Below, piece by piece: positions 36,122-44,816 of a stretch of DNA of 64,000 nucleotides. The DNA is taken from positions 1 to 64,000 of the forward strand of contig CAIQUS010000225.1 of assembly GCA_903875045.1 (NCBI GenBank). The letters run 5' to 3'. Position 1 is the first letter of the stretch; every line of letters starts with the position of its first letter. The notes below the pieces were generated by a model, which worked only from the letters and a program-made list of their open reading frames with translations, ran no database searches and was not told where the DNA came from. The stretch is from an uncultured Bacteroidales bacterium (GTDB lineage: Bacteria; Bacteroidota; Bacteroidia; Bacteroidales; FEN-979). The position numbers and the translations under genes are program-made.

Positions 36122-37093
36122 TTACCTGATTGCATCTTCAAGAACCCTCTCAATTACCTCATCAAAAGCCAGCCCCTTTTTTTTCGAGGCAGCCATAAAC
36201 CCTCCCGATTCTGACAGACATGGATTGAGGTTGATGTCGATGACCAGCGGAACCGAATTTTTTGTAACCCTGAAGTCGATGCGCACATACCCTTTCAATC
36301 CGAGTTCATTCCAGCATCTTTTACAAATGGCAATCAACTCCGACTTGAGGGGGCCATCCTCCTTCTTCAGCCGGAAGGTTCGGCGGGTGTGGGAGTATTC
36401 AAATGATTTTTCATCCCATTTTGATTTATATCCCATCATTCTGGGTTTGTTGTCGGGATAATCATGAAAAGTCATTTCGGCCAGCGGAAGTACCTCAGGC
36501 CCGTCGGAACTGTATAAGATGGAAATGTTAAATTCACGACCTTCAATAAACTCCTCAATAAAATAGTGCTCACGGCTTTTGTGACTGATTTTTCTGATGA
36601 ATTCAGCATCCGAACCCATAAACACGCAATCTTCATCCAACTCGAGCGAACCTTCCTCCCATATCGGTTTGATAATGTATTTTTTATCCGGAAGAAGTTT
36701 GCTGCATTCATTAAGGGTAAACCCTTCAGGGGCGTTTACCCCGATGGCTTTCAGCTCTTTCTTGGCTAGATACTTATTGGAACATTGAAACATGGGGATC
36801 AATGGAGATCCTGTGTAGGGAATTCGTACAAAATTCAACACTGAATTCGCCAGAAAGGTGAATTCACCCTTGTTGCCTATGGTTTCGGCCAGGTTGAAAA
36901 TGATATCCGGTTTCATCCGCTGAATCTGGGTGATGGCTGCTTTCAGGTTCAGGTCTATTTGCAGGTATTTCACTTCATAGTTCAGGTTTTGCAGTGCAGC
37001 AGTGACCAGATTTACCTGTTCAATCACATCAGCTTCATCATCTTTGGGTGTTTTCGATAACTTATTGTAGAGGATAAGAACAGTTTTTTTCAT
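36122..37093 (-). CDS. ATP-grasp ligase (D-Ala-D-Ala ligase-like), second of pair
   Basis: The start at 37093 (MKKTVLILYNKL) is preferred because a 43-residue upstream extension would overlap the previous gene and is non-conserved in character. It gives 323 residues. ATP-grasp features: KYIIKPIWEEGSLEL (ATP-binding Lys), HYFIEEFIEGREFNI and the metal-binding end YVRIDFRV...VIDINLNP. Such enzymes join a carboxylate, through an acyl phosphate, to an amine. The substrate was not determined. It lies 16 bp behind its ATP-grasp paralogue. Confidence 0.85.
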   Translation of the reverse strand: MKKTVLILYNKLSKTPKDDEADVIEQVNLVTAALQNLNYEVKYLQIDLNLKAAITQIQRMKPDIIFNLAETIGNKGEFTFLANSVLNFVRIPYTGSPLIPMFQCSNKYLAKKELKAIGVNAPEGFTLNECSKLLPDKKYIIKPIWEEGSLELDEDCVFMGSDAEFIRKISHKSREHYFIEEFIEGREFNISILYSSDGPEVLPLAEMTFHDYPDNKPRMMGYKSKWDEKSFEYSHTRRTFRLKKEDGPLKSELIAICKRCWNELGLKGYVRIDFRVTKNSVPLVIDINLNPCLSESGGFMAASKKKGLAFDEVIERVLEDAIR

Positions 37094-37109
37094 TTTCAGC
37101 AAATAGTTG

Positions 37110-38090
37110 TTACAATAATCCGGTTCTTTTTCTGGCGGAAAGCATGATCTCCCCGATGATCCGTTCAAAATCATATCCATGCTTATATGCCAGGATCGGT
37201 AAATCGGAGTGAACCTTGTCAAGCCCGGCCAATGGATTTATTTCAATAAAATTAGGGACGCCCGACTTGTCAACCCGGATATCAACCCTTCCGCCGTCGC
37301 GGCAACCGAGTACCTGCCAGGTTTTTAAGGCCAGTGCAATGCACTTTTCGGAAATTTCCTGCTCCGGTACGGTATATGCAACCGCTTTCAGATAATCGGA
37401 TTTGGTTTCGTAGGAATAAATATTCTTTGTGTCCTCTGATTTATATTCAATCTCCATGATGCCAACGGAATACCCCTGAGATGAAGTGCCCAGAATGCCA
37501 ACCGTAAATTCACGGCCTGGCAAAAACTCCTCCACCAGCAAACCCGAAGGGTATCGCGAAAGGAGATCATTGCAAATGAATTCCAGTTCTTCACGATTAT
37601 TCACCCTGGATAATGAATTGATCCCTTTGCCGGTTCCTTCGGCGTTCGGCTTCACAAACAATGGAAATGGCATGTTCACCAGCGACAAATCTTCCATGGT
37701 TTCAATGATGACAAAATCGGCCGTAGGAATTCCATAATCCCTGACAACCCGTTTGGTCATGCCTTTGTGTAAAGTCAATGAAAGAACCAGCGGATCGGAA
37801 AAAGTATAAGGAATCTGAAACACATCGAGCAAAGCAGGCACCTGCGCCTCGCGGCCGATGCCATGCATGCCTTCGCAGATGTTGAAAACCATATCCCAGC
37901 GATCGCCGGATGCAAGTCTTTGGATCAGGTGACGGACATGGCCAATGCGATCGGTTTGATAACCGAGGTGCTGTAAAGCCGCTTCGATGGCATCAACAGT
38001 ACTTTCACGGTCAAATTCTGCTGTCTCCTCCTCGCTGTAACCTTCTTTCCTGTAATCCGACCGTAAATCGTACGTTAATCCGATGATCAT
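37110..38090 (-). CDS. ATP-grasp ligase (D-Ala-D-Ala ligase-like), first of pair
   Basis: A 326-residue ATP-grasp protein. Visible motifs: VFNICEGMHGIGREAQVPALLD (Ddl-like N-domain), FPLFVKPNAEGTGKGI (ATP-binding), GLLVEEFLPGREFTVGILG and the metal site GGRVDIRV...FIEINPLAGL. It begins 3 bp after the aminomutase stop. Two consecutive ATP-grasp ligases behind an aminomutase suggest formation of one or two amide bonds on a beta-amino acid. A cell-wall Ddl role is unlikely in this context. Confidence 0.85.
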   Translation of the reverse strand: MIIGLTYDLRSDYRKEGYSEEETAEFDRESTVDAIEAALQHLGYQTDRIGHVRHLIQRLASGDRWDMVFNICEGMHGIGREAQVPALLDVFQIPYTFSDPLVLSLTLHKGMTKRVVRDYGIPTADFVIIETMEDLSLVNMPFPLFVKPNAEGTGKGINSLSRVNNREELEFICNDLLSRYPSGLLVEEFLPGREFTVGILGTSSQGYSVGIMEIEYKSEDTKNIYSYETKSDYLKAVAYTVPEQEISEKCIALALKTWQVLGCRDGGRVDIRVDKSGVPNFIEINPLAGLDKVHSDLPILAYKHGYDFERIIGEIMLSARKRTGLL

Positions 38091-38093
38091 AGG

Positions 38094-39365
38094 TTACTGG
38101 ATAAAATCGGGATACCTGAAAACTTTGTCTTCATAGTTTTTTAATAGCACATAATCGTTTTCACGCCCGACCAGATAATCGGGCAGCAATGGAATTTTGC
38201 CACCGCCGCCAGGAGCATCGATCACGTAGGTTGGCACCGCATACCCGCTGGTATGTCCGCGCAAACCCCTGATGATTTCGAGTCCCTTTTCAATGGTGGT
38301 ACGGAAGTGGCCCGTGCCTACCACCGGATCGCATTGATACAGATAATATGGGCGTACCCTGATTTTTAATAATGCATGCATCAGGTTTTTCATCACCTGT
38401 ACGTCATCATTGATCCCTTTGAGCAGCACGGTCTGGCTTCCAAGGGGAATGCCTGCATTGGCAAGTCTTTCACAGGCTTCTTTTACTTCCGGTGTAATCT
38501 CATCCGCATGGGTGAAATGGATGCTCATGAACAGTGGATGATATTTTTTCAACATGTTCACCAGGGGGCGTGTAATGCGTTGGGGAAGAACCGCCGGAAC
38601 TTTGGTGCCGATGCGAATGATCTCCACATGAGGGATGTTCCGCAAACGCGAAAGCAGGTACTCCACATGCAAATCGGGCATGGTGAGCGGGTCGCCGCCT
38701 GAAACCAATACATCACGGATCTCTTTGTGCTGTTCAATATAGTTCAATCCTGCTTCCCACGATTTAACTCCGATATGGCATTTGTTTTTTGCCACCATCC
38801 GGGTGCGGGTACAATACCGGCAATAGGTGGAGCAAAATCCTGTCACCAGAAATAGTACCCTGTCGGGATACCGGTGAACAATGTTAGGAACGGGACTGTC
38901 ATGCTCCTCCATCAGAGGATCTGATGCTTCGCTTGAATGAAGCAGAAATTCATCAAACACCGGGACAACACTTTTGCGTAAAGCTTGTTCAGGATTATCC
39001 GGGTCTAAAAGACTTATATAATATGGTGAAATCCGTAAAGGCAATGATTGGCCTTTGGCCCCATCAGGTTTTACCTCGTTGTCAGAGAGGTGGATATAAC
39101 GGGACAATTGATCAATGGTCCTGGCGCTGTTTTTAATTTGCCAATGCCAGCTGTTCCAGTCTTTGATGGTTGCTTCCGGAAAGAAAGTCTGCAAAAAAGA
39201 GAGTGAACGATCACTGATGGCAGGCTTATCGCGATCAATACGTGATTTTAAATACTCATCTAAAAGGGTTGCTTCATCTATGAAGGTGGACTGACTTGGG
39301 GGTTCTTCTTCTTCTGATAATTCTATAGGTGGGATAACCAGTTTTTCTGAAGGGTTCTTTTCCAT
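38094..39365 (-). CDS. kamA: KamA-family radical SAM lysine 2,3-aminomutase
   Basis: A 423-residue radical SAM, PLP-dependent aminomutase expected to convert L-lysine to beta-lysine. The cluster motif is C178, C182, C185 (CSTYCRYC). The PLP lysine is K390 in DAPGGGGKIP. D346 (YQCDP) and D383 (VIDAPGG) keep the positions and 37-residue spacing of the two aspartates that bind the substrate epsilon-amine in clostridial lysine 2,3-aminomutase. Glutamate 2,3-aminomutases replace these, so lysine is the likely substrate (based on recalled family knowledge). First gene of a tight operon with two ATP-grasp ligases and a GNAT. Confidence 0.88.
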   Translation of the reverse strand: MEKNPSEKLVIPPIELSEEEEPPSQSTFIDEATLLDEYLKSRIDRDKPAISDRSLSFLQTFFPEATIKDWNSWHWQIKNSARTIDQLSRYIHLSDNEVKPDGAKGQSLPLRISPYYISLLDPDNPEQALRKSVVPVFDEFLLHSSEASDPLMEEHDSPVPNIVHRYPDRVLFLVTGFCSTYCRYCTRTRMVAKNKCHIGVKSWEAGLNYIEQHKEIRDVLVSGGDPLTMPDLHVEYLLSRLRNIPHVEIIRIGTKVPAVLPQRITRPLVNMLKKYHPLFMSIHFTHADEITPEVKEACERLANAGIPLGSQTVLLKGINDDVQVMKNLMHALLKIRVRPYYLYQCDPVVGTGHFRTTIEKGLEIIRGLRGHTSGYAVPTYVIDAPGGGGKIPLLPDYLVGRENDYVLLKNYEDKVFRYPDFIQ

Positions 39366-39505
39366 TTTATTATTTCTCGGTTTTGAGGTTAAATTAGCGA
39401 TGCCCTCTACCTGTATTATAAATGTTTAATTGTTTGTAAATCAAATTATTATATTCCGTAAGAAAGGTCATCATGCACATTGAAAATCATACTGCAAATA
39501 GGGTG

Positions 39506-39523
39506 CAAATTTATTTACTTTTG
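39506..39523. promoter_or_regulatory. Back-to-back candidate -7 boxes between kamA and the hydrolase
   Basis: TACTTTTG (39516-39523, plus strand) faces the hydrolase, and TAAATTTG read on the minus strand (39506-39513) faces kamA. A second plus-strand box, TACATTTG, lies at 39601-39608, 36 bp before the hydrolase start. Clear -33 partners are not seen. The rest of 39366-39644 is AT-rich with nothing else recognised. Confidence 0.35.
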
Positions 39524-39644
39524 ACACCTGAAAACGATTATTTTTCAACAAAATTATGTTAATAAACTTATTGTTTTTCTCGTCGTCATCCCCCTTTGTT
39601 TACATTTGCATTTTCGACAGGTTTATCATCAAAACTCCCAAGAA

Positions 39645-40418
39645 ATGAAGCTATTTACCCGTCAATTCGGTACTGGTCAACCTGTCATTATTTTACACGG
39701 TTTATTCGGCCTTTCAGATAATTGGGTCACTTTTGGACGGCAATTATCCGAGTCTTACTCCATCTATATCCCCGATCTGCGAAATCACGGGCAATCGCCA
39801 CACAGCAAGGTGTTTGATTTTCCATCACTGGAAAATGACCTGATGGAGCTTGTCGAAGAACATGGGTTGGAAAACGTTTTGTTGATCGGACATTCGCTGG
39901 GCGGGAAAACAGCCATGTTTTTTACCCTTCATCATCCCGAACTGATCAAGAAGCTGATCGTTGTAGATATCTCTCTTCGTAAATCCTTGCCCAACCGCGA
40001 ACACCAGCAATTACTCAGCGCTATGATGGCTGTTGACTTTCATGAAGCAAAGTCGAGGAGTGATGTCGAAAAACAGTTGCAAATACAGGTGAAAAGTCAG
40101 AAACTACGGCAATTCCTGATGAAAAGCGTTTACTGGCGCGACCGGCATAGTCTCGACTGGCGGATTAACCTTGATGCCATCAATGAAAATCTTTTGTCGG
40201 TTTTCGAGGGTGTTGATGTGACCGGGATTTATCAGGGCCCTGCATTGTTTATCAGGGGTGGTTTGTCAGACTATATACTTGAACCTGATATCAGTTAACT
40301 GAAAATAAAATTCCCCGGGGCTGAGGTGAAAACCATTGCGAATGCTTCACATTGGGTTCACGCGGATGCTCCCGGGGAATTCTTCGGTATGGTGAAAAAT
40401 TTCCTCGATGGTCAGTGA
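39645..40418 (+). pseudogene. Alpha/beta hydrolase (YbfF-like) interrupted by an in-frame stop
   Basis: The start at 39645 (MKLFTRQFG) fits the family. The nucleophile is Ser84 in GHSLGG, with HGLFG as the oxyanion block. Reading stops at a TAA at 40296-40298 (codon 218). The same frame then continues for 39 codons to TGA at 40416-40418 and encodes KIKFPGAEVKTIANASHWVH..., which contains the expected catalytic His (H236) and C-terminal helix. The whole 257-codon span has the family's normal length. A single nonsense change (for example CAA to TAA) or a sequencing error explains it. The truncated product would lack the catalytic His. Confidence 0.85.
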
Positions 40419-40425
40419 TGCCGTA

Positions 40426-41364
40426 TCAAAACCGGGTTATTTCAATTTTTGAAATAGCAGTCTTGATGGTAAGAAAGATTTTCTTCTTTGCGGTTTTGAA
40501 ATTGTCAGTTTGATATATCCCATCTCCCTTTTTTGAAAATCCATCGAACTCCTTGCTGATCATAAACGATTCAGATTTGATCTGACAGCCCGATTCTTTT
40601 GGGATTTCAACTTTGATAGAGGATGCCCCGGCATTAAAAGTCATTACCGTTACAGGGTTCTTGTCACCGATTTTAATGTCAATGGACGAGGCCCCGGCAT
40701 CGATGTTGGTTGTGTCGATTTTATAATCGCGTAAATCCATCAGGATTGCTGCAGCACCAATGTCAAAATCAAGGTTCCAGGCTGGATTTTCGTTGAGCTT
40801 GATCTCCACTTTGTTTTCGTTGACCGAATGTCTGATCCCCGTTTTTTCCAGCGAAAGATTGATCATTTTACGACCGTTTTCATTGGTCGTGGTGATGGAA
40901 TAGTTGCCGATATCACCGGTTTTATTGAAAGTAAGAAAATCGGAGGTGATGCCCTGCAGGTCGAAGTTACCTGCCGCGGCTTCCAATTTCAACTCACCTC
41001 TGCCGGTAAGCGAATCATAAGGTACACTCAGGTTCTGAGGCTGATAATTATAGGTTGAAGTAGTATCCTCCTCGTCTTCCCAATCATTGTTGGAAAAACC
41101 ATGGAAATTGTGAAACTGGAACCATGGGGATCGTTGGGAAATTTTGTTAAAAAAGATAACTGTGAGTGCAAGCACGACGACCAGTGCGACGATTTTTATC
41201 ACGTCCCTGATGGGAAGGATTGAGATACCCCAAAGGATCAGGATCAAAGGCCAGAGGCTCCAGAGGGTGCGAAAACCAAATTCCAGGACCCCGAAATTGT
41301 TCAGCATAAACAGAATCCCGATGGCTATCAGGATAAATGCCCAGAATACATGACGATATTTCAT
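40426..41364 (-). CDS. LiaF/DUF5668-type membrane protein with beta-rich C-terminal domain
   Basis: A 312-residue protein. Its first 75 residues form three to four TM helices of the LiaI-LiaF-like type (WAFILIAIGILFMLNNFGVL, LWSLWPLILILWGISIL). The remaining part has repeated beta-strand motifs (LKLEAAAGNFDLQG, INIDAGASSIDIKIGD, MTFNAGASSIKVEIP) like the toast-rack/adhesin domains found with PspC. It begins 12 bp after the PspC gene and probably acts with it in envelope-stress sensing. Confidence 0.8.
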   Translation of the reverse strand: MKYRHVFWAFILIAIGILFMLNNFGVLEFGFRTLWSLWPLILILWGISILPIRDVIKIVALVVVLALTVIFFNKISQRSPWFQFHNFHGFSNNDWEDEEDTTSTYNYQPQNLSVPYDSLTGRGELKLEAAAGNFDLQGITSDFLTFNKTGDIGNYSITTTNENGRKMINLSLEKTGIRHSVNENKVEIKLNENPAWNLDFDIGAAAILMDLRDYKIDTTNIDAGASSIDIKIGDKNPVTVMTFNAGASSIKVEIPKESGCQIKSESFMISKEFDGFSKKGDGIYQTDNFKTAKKKIFLTIKTAISKIEITRF

Positions 41365-41376
41365 TGGTGCAGGATT

Positions 41377-41883
41377 TTAGTATTGATTTGTGTTACGATT
41401 TCTTCTGGTTACAGCATTGATAAGTAGTCCAACCCCAATCACGATCAGGATAACCGGCCACAGGTCCCCGAAGTTGATTTGCGGAATAAATTCATCAGCC
41501 AGGAAGAGGGCGCCCAGGGTGATGAGCACCATTCCACCGATAAAGCTACCTTTGTTCCGTTCCCTGGTTTGTGGTATCGGTGCTGATGTTGAGGTGGTTG
41601 TTTCGGTTTTCTGTGGTTCGGCCGTATAGCCGGGGGTATCATAAGTGGTTTGCTGAAAATTCTGATCGGGTTGGTTCATGGTGGAGGTTATCCTCACAGG
41701 ATTTTCGGGGGTCACGATCCAAAGTATCAGATAGATTAGAACACCGCCGCCTCCGGCCAGGGTGAGTATGACAAAGGCCAGGCGGATCAGGAGCGGGTCA
41801 ATGATGAAATAATCTGCAAGTCCACCGGCAACACCGGCAAATTTGCGATCAGTAAGGCTTCGATAAAGACGTTTAGGTTCCAT
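41377..41883 (-). CDS. PspC-domain membrane protein
   Basis: A 168-residue protein. Residues 3-62 form a PspC domain (KRLYRSLTDRKFAGVAGGLADYF, LIYLILWIVTPENP). A Gln/Thr/Pro-rich linker leads to a C-terminal pair of TM helices of the LiaI-LiaF type (FIGGMVLITLGALFLADEFIPQINFGDLWPVILIVIGVGLL). PspC proteins act in inner-membrane stress responses. The gene leads a two-gene operon with the LiaF-like protein. Confidence 0.88.
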   Translation of the reverse strand: MEPKRLYRSLTDRKFAGVAGGLADYFIIDPLLIRLAFVILTLAGGGGVLIYLILWIVTPENPVRITSTMNQPDQNFQQTTYDTPGYTAEPQKTETTTSTSAPIPQTRERNKGSFIGGMVLITLGALFLADEFIPQINFGDLWPVILIVIGVGLLINAVTRRNRNTNQY

Positions 41884-41961
41884 GATGATTATTATTAGAG
41901 TGAATTCCCGGTTTAGACGGCACCCGGCGGAATAGGTTACACTAAAAATTCATGGGATCGG

Positions 41962-42795
41962 CTATCCTGCCAATTCCTGTTTTTTCTTATACATCCGGGA
42001 AGATATTGCCAGACTTAATTCAAAAAGGCCATACAATGGAACTGCGACAATTAACTGACTAAACATGTCGGGACTGGGGGTAATGATCCCTGCAACGACC
42101 AGGATACCAATTACAGTATGTTTTCGGTATCTCTTAAGAAAATCGGGGGTAACGATTCCAATCTTGGTCAGAAACAGGATAAGTACAGGAAGTTCGAACA
42201 AAAGCCCCATCAGCAGCGTCATCAGGGTTATCGAACTGACATAAGAAGTCAGCGATATTTGATTTGAAACAGCAGAACTGACGGCATAGCCTCCCAGAAA
42301 ATTGATCATCAGCGGTGCCACAATAAAGTAACTGAACAAAACACCCGTAATAAATAAAAGTGTAATAATGCTCACAGCCCCCCGTGAATTCCGTACCTCC
42401 TGCTCATTCAAACCGGGTTTAATAAACCTCCATAATTCCCAGAGCATGTATGGCAGTGCCATGATGAGCCCTGCTACCAGCGAAATGTTCATGTGCGAAG
42501 TGAACTGGCCGGCCAGAGTGATATTGATCAGCTGGAATTGTGAAGGATCGATGCAGAGGGAGGGCATGGACAACCATTCTCCCAACTTACAGAAGGCACG
42601 GTATGTAATGAATGTTTTTGACTTTGGCGCAAGGATGATGTCGTCGAACAGCACCTCTTTAAATGCAAACGCCACAATCGAAGTGACAAACAAGGCGATA
42701 ACAATCTTCCACAATGTTCCGCGTAATTCATCAAGATGCTCCCAAAAAGTCATCTCTCTTTCTTCTTCCTCTGAGCCTGTGTTAAATCGTTTCAT
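41962..42795 (-). CDS. tatC: Twin-arginine translocase subunit TatC
   Basis: A 277-residue inner-membrane protein with six TM helices and the TatC signatures FWEHLDELRGTLWK near the N-terminus and PYMLWELWRFIKPGLNEQEV. It recognises twin-arginine signal peptides and exports folded proteins with TatA, which is encoded separately at 49892. A candidate -7 box (TACCTTTG on the minus strand, 42815-42822) lies 20 bp before the start. Confidence 0.95.
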   Translation of the reverse strand: MKRFNTGSEEEEREMTFWEHLDELRGTLWKIVIALFVTSIVAFAFKEVLFDDIILAPKSKTFITYRAFCKLGEWLSMPSLCIDPSQFQLINITLAGQFTSHMNISLVAGLIMALPYMLWELWRFIKPGLNEQEVRNSRGAVSIITLLFITGVLFSYFIVAPLMINFLGGYAVSSAVSNQISLTSYVSSITLMTLLMGLLFELPVLILFLTKIGIVTPDFLKRYRKHTVIGILVVAGIITPSPDMFSQLIVAVPLYGLFELSLAISSRMYKKKQELAG

Positions 42796-42847
42796 CCTTC
42801 TAGTTTATCAAAAGCAAAGGTAGGGATAAAAAAAAATTATCATAACG

Positions 42848-42878
42848 TTTGTATCAAGGATTTAATTTTGTATTTTTG
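42848..42878 (+). promoter_or_regulatory. Bacteroidetes-type promoter for the small Lys-tailed gene
   Basis: TTTG at 42848-42851 and TATTTTTG at 42871-42878 match the -33 and -7 boxes of the Bacteroidetes primary sigma factor, with a 19-bp spacer as expected. The ATG follows 16 bp downstream. Confidence 0.65.
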
Positions 42879-42894
42879 AATAAATAAATTAACC

Positions 42895-43149
42895 ATGGCC
42901 GAACAACGTGAAATTATCCTTGAACAGATGATCAAGGTATTAAAGGATATTGAGACAAATACCTGTGATAAACAATTCTTCCCGGACACAAATCTTGTGG
43001 AAAAGAAGCTCGATCATATCATTGAATTGCATGAAAAACAGATTGAACTGCTGAAAGCCCTGGGCAACGACCGCTGCACTTGCAAAAAAAACAAGGCAAA
43101 GAAGCCAAAAAAGGAAAAAAAGGAGAAGAAAGAAAAGAAGCAGAAGTAA
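42895..43149 (+). CDS. Small protein with poly-lysine tail, unknown function
   Basis: An 84-residue protein. Residues 1-60 are predicted helical (EQREIILEQMIKVLKDIETNT, KKLDHIIELHEKQIELLKAL), followed by two cysteines (CTC) and a tail of almost only Lys and Glu. The basic tail suggests binding to nucleic acid or acidic protein. A good promoter lies just upstream, and the end faces the metal-sensor gene 7 bp away. No family is recognised. Confidence 0.65.
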   Translation: MAEQREIILEQMIKVLKDIETNTCDKQFFPDTNLVEKKLDHIIELHEKQIELLKALGNDRCTCKKNKAKKPKKEKKEKKEKKQK

Positions 43150-43156
43150 TCCTTAA

Positions 43157-43684
43157 TTATTCGCAAGTAGCTTTGGTGCCATTGCCCTGCCCCTTCCGGT
43201 AGCGGTGTTTCTTTTGTGCATCCTTCATAGGGCATCCGTATAAGTCGCGATAGAGTGCGGACAACCTGTTTGCCTGTTCCGGTGTGCAAACGCGTTTTAA
43301 TTTGGTATATTGAATAATATTTTCCTTCTGAATTTTCATCTGTTGCAAGGCAAGTTGACTTGTCAGTGCATTCAATTTTGTTGTGTCAGGTTCTGTCTTT
43401 TCCAGTTCAGTCAGTATTTCCGCCCTGATCGCCTTGATAGAAGTGGCAACGGGTTCTGCTGATTCCATATAGCTTTTATTTATATCATTGACTTTTAGCG
43501 TTTGTTCAGCGGATAAATTCAGTTCGTCGCGGAAAGCAACGCATTGCTGTTCAGCGGGAGTACAGCAACCTGCAGGAGCCTGTTTTTTAGTGAACAGGAA
43601 AAAACTGACAAGTGCAGAAATATTGATCAATACCAAAATAATCAGCACCCAAAAGATCAATCGGTTTTTTTGAAAAAAGTTCAT
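43157..43684 (-). CDS. Periplasmic metal-sensor-like protein (Spy/CnrX type)
   Basis: A 175-residue protein with one N-terminal TM anchor (LIFWVLIILVLINISALVSFFLF). A periplasmic helical domain follows, with CC and C residues at the start (GCCTPAEQQC), the FRDELNLSAEQ block and the CTPEQANRLSALYRDLYGC block typical of Spy/CpxP/CnrX-type heavy-metal resistance proteins. It is the last gene of an ECF sigma/anti-sigma operon (5 bp after the anti-sigma gene) and probably tunes the anti-sigma factor to metal or redox stress, as CnrX does. Confidence 0.82.
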   Translation of the reverse strand: MNFFQKNRLIFWVLIILVLINISALVSFFLFTKKQAPAGCCTPAEQQCVAFRDELNLSAEQTLKVNDINKSYMESAEPVATSIKAIRAEILTELEKTEPDTTKLNALTSQLALQQMKIQKENIIQYTKLKRVCTPEQANRLSALYRDLYGCPMKDAQKKHRYRKGQGNGTKATCE

Positions 43685-43688
43685 AGCG

Positions 43689-44138
43689 CTATTTGTTTAA
43701 AACCAGTAGTTTATCTTCATCTGCAAAATCGGAAATGAAGAGGTTCGATCGGAGAAATTCAATGTTTTCTGAGGTGCTTGCCATTTTATTTACCGGGGTT
43801 TGGTCCTGTCTGGCAGTATATGATCCGATAAGGATTCCTGTCATGAGCGCAAAAGTGATGGCAACAGGCTGCAAAACACGCATCCATGCTTTGGAAGTAA
43901 GTCCTTTGGGCTTGTAAAATTCATTTTCGATCCTTTGCAGGATACGGGTAGCCGCAAAAGGGTTGGGACCGGCATTTTTTTCCTGCTCCATGATGTCGGC
44001 CAGAACCTTGTATTCTGACAACAACCGGCTGCAGGAAATACAAGTCGAAACATGGTGCTCAGCAGCCTGATAGGTATCTTTCTCAAGTGTTTTTTCGCTG
44101 AAGGCAAAAACATTGGATTTAAATTGGTTACAATCCAT
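43689..44138 (-). CDS. Zinc-finger anti-sigma factor
   Basis: A 149-residue protein with an N-terminal zf-HC2/ZAS zinc motif (H28/H29, C33, C36 in EHHVSTCISC) and one TM helix (VAITFALMTGILIGSYTA, about 92-110). The short periplasmic tail follows. It lies 3 bp behind the ECF sigma gene, the standard arrangement for its cognate regulator. Confidence 0.88.
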   Translation of the reverse strand: MDCNQFKSNVFAFSEKTLEKDTYQAAEHHVSTCISCSRLLSEYKVLADIMEQEKNAGPNPFAATRILQRIENEFYKPKGLTSKAWMRVLQPVAITFALMTGILIGSYTARQDQTPVNKMASTSENIEFLRSNLFISDFADEDKLLVLNK

Positions 44139-44141
44139 AGG

Positions 44142-44723
44142 TCAGTTTTTTTTGTATTCTGAAAAGTGATACGTCAAGTGTTTTTGCAGATTAAGCCTGG
44201 CACGGTGAATCAAAGATTCAACGGCAGGTAACCCAATCTTCATGATTTCGGCTATTTGTTTGTAGGTTTGATCCTCGTACTTGCACAAAATAAATGCGAT
44301 CCGCTGATTTTCCGGCAAACGGCTGATGGCGGCATGCAATAGTTCGCGTTTCTCCTGTTGCTCGAAATCATCGGATGAAACAGAAGGCTCCATCTCTTTT
44401 CCCGTTTCCTGCCCGGTGGTTAGCCTGAAAAGGGATTCAAGTCGCATCATGATTCCACGCCGTTGCTGTTTCTTTACCATGTTTATCGATTTATTGACGG
44501 TAATCCGGTAGATCCAGGTTGAAAGGGATGAGGATTTTTTGAATGTATGCAGGGAGTGGATGATATCAAGAAAAATTTCCTGCGATAGATCTTCAGCATC
44601 TTCCATGTTTCCGACAAAGTAACATGCGGTCTTAATCACTTGCTTCTGGTATCGGGTTACCAGATATTGAAAGGCATGGCGATCGCGCCGTAAGATTCCT
44701 TCAATCAACTCTGGTTCTGTCAT
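44142..44723 (-). CDS. ECF-family RNA polymerase sigma factor
   Basis: The start at 44723 (MTEPELIEGILRRDRHAFQ) gives 193 residues. Region 2: RYQKQVIKTACYFVGNMEDA, EDLSQEIFLDI, STWIYRITVNKSINMVKK. Region 4: LPENQRIAFILCKYEDQTYKQIAEIM and a recognition helix VESLIHRAR. It is encoded with its anti-sigma factor and a metal-sensor-like protein. The secreted Cys-rich protein just upstream (93 bp gap) may be a target or part of the same response. Confidence 0.93.
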   Translation of the reverse strand: MTEPELIEGILRRDRHAFQYLVTRYQKQVIKTACYFVGNMEDAEDLSQEIFLDIIHSLHTFKKSSSLSTWIYRITVNKSINMVKKQQRRGIMMRLESLFRLTTGQETGKEMEPSVSSDDFEQQEKRELLHAAISRLPENQRIAFILCKYEDQTYKQIAEIMKIGLPAVESLIHRARLNLQKHLTYHFSEYKKN

Positions 44724-44816
44724 GCTGTTTGATAAAGCAATTAAAGCCGGCAGATGCTTCCATCGCATCTGCCGGCTTCAGGATGATATGCTGATCTATT
44801 TTTTTGGCCCTTGTCC

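Noticed and set aside
40296-40298. Selenocysteine or pyrrolysine recoding at the hydrolase stop
   Set aside because: The codon is TAA, which neither system uses; a nonsense mutation or sequencing error is simpler.
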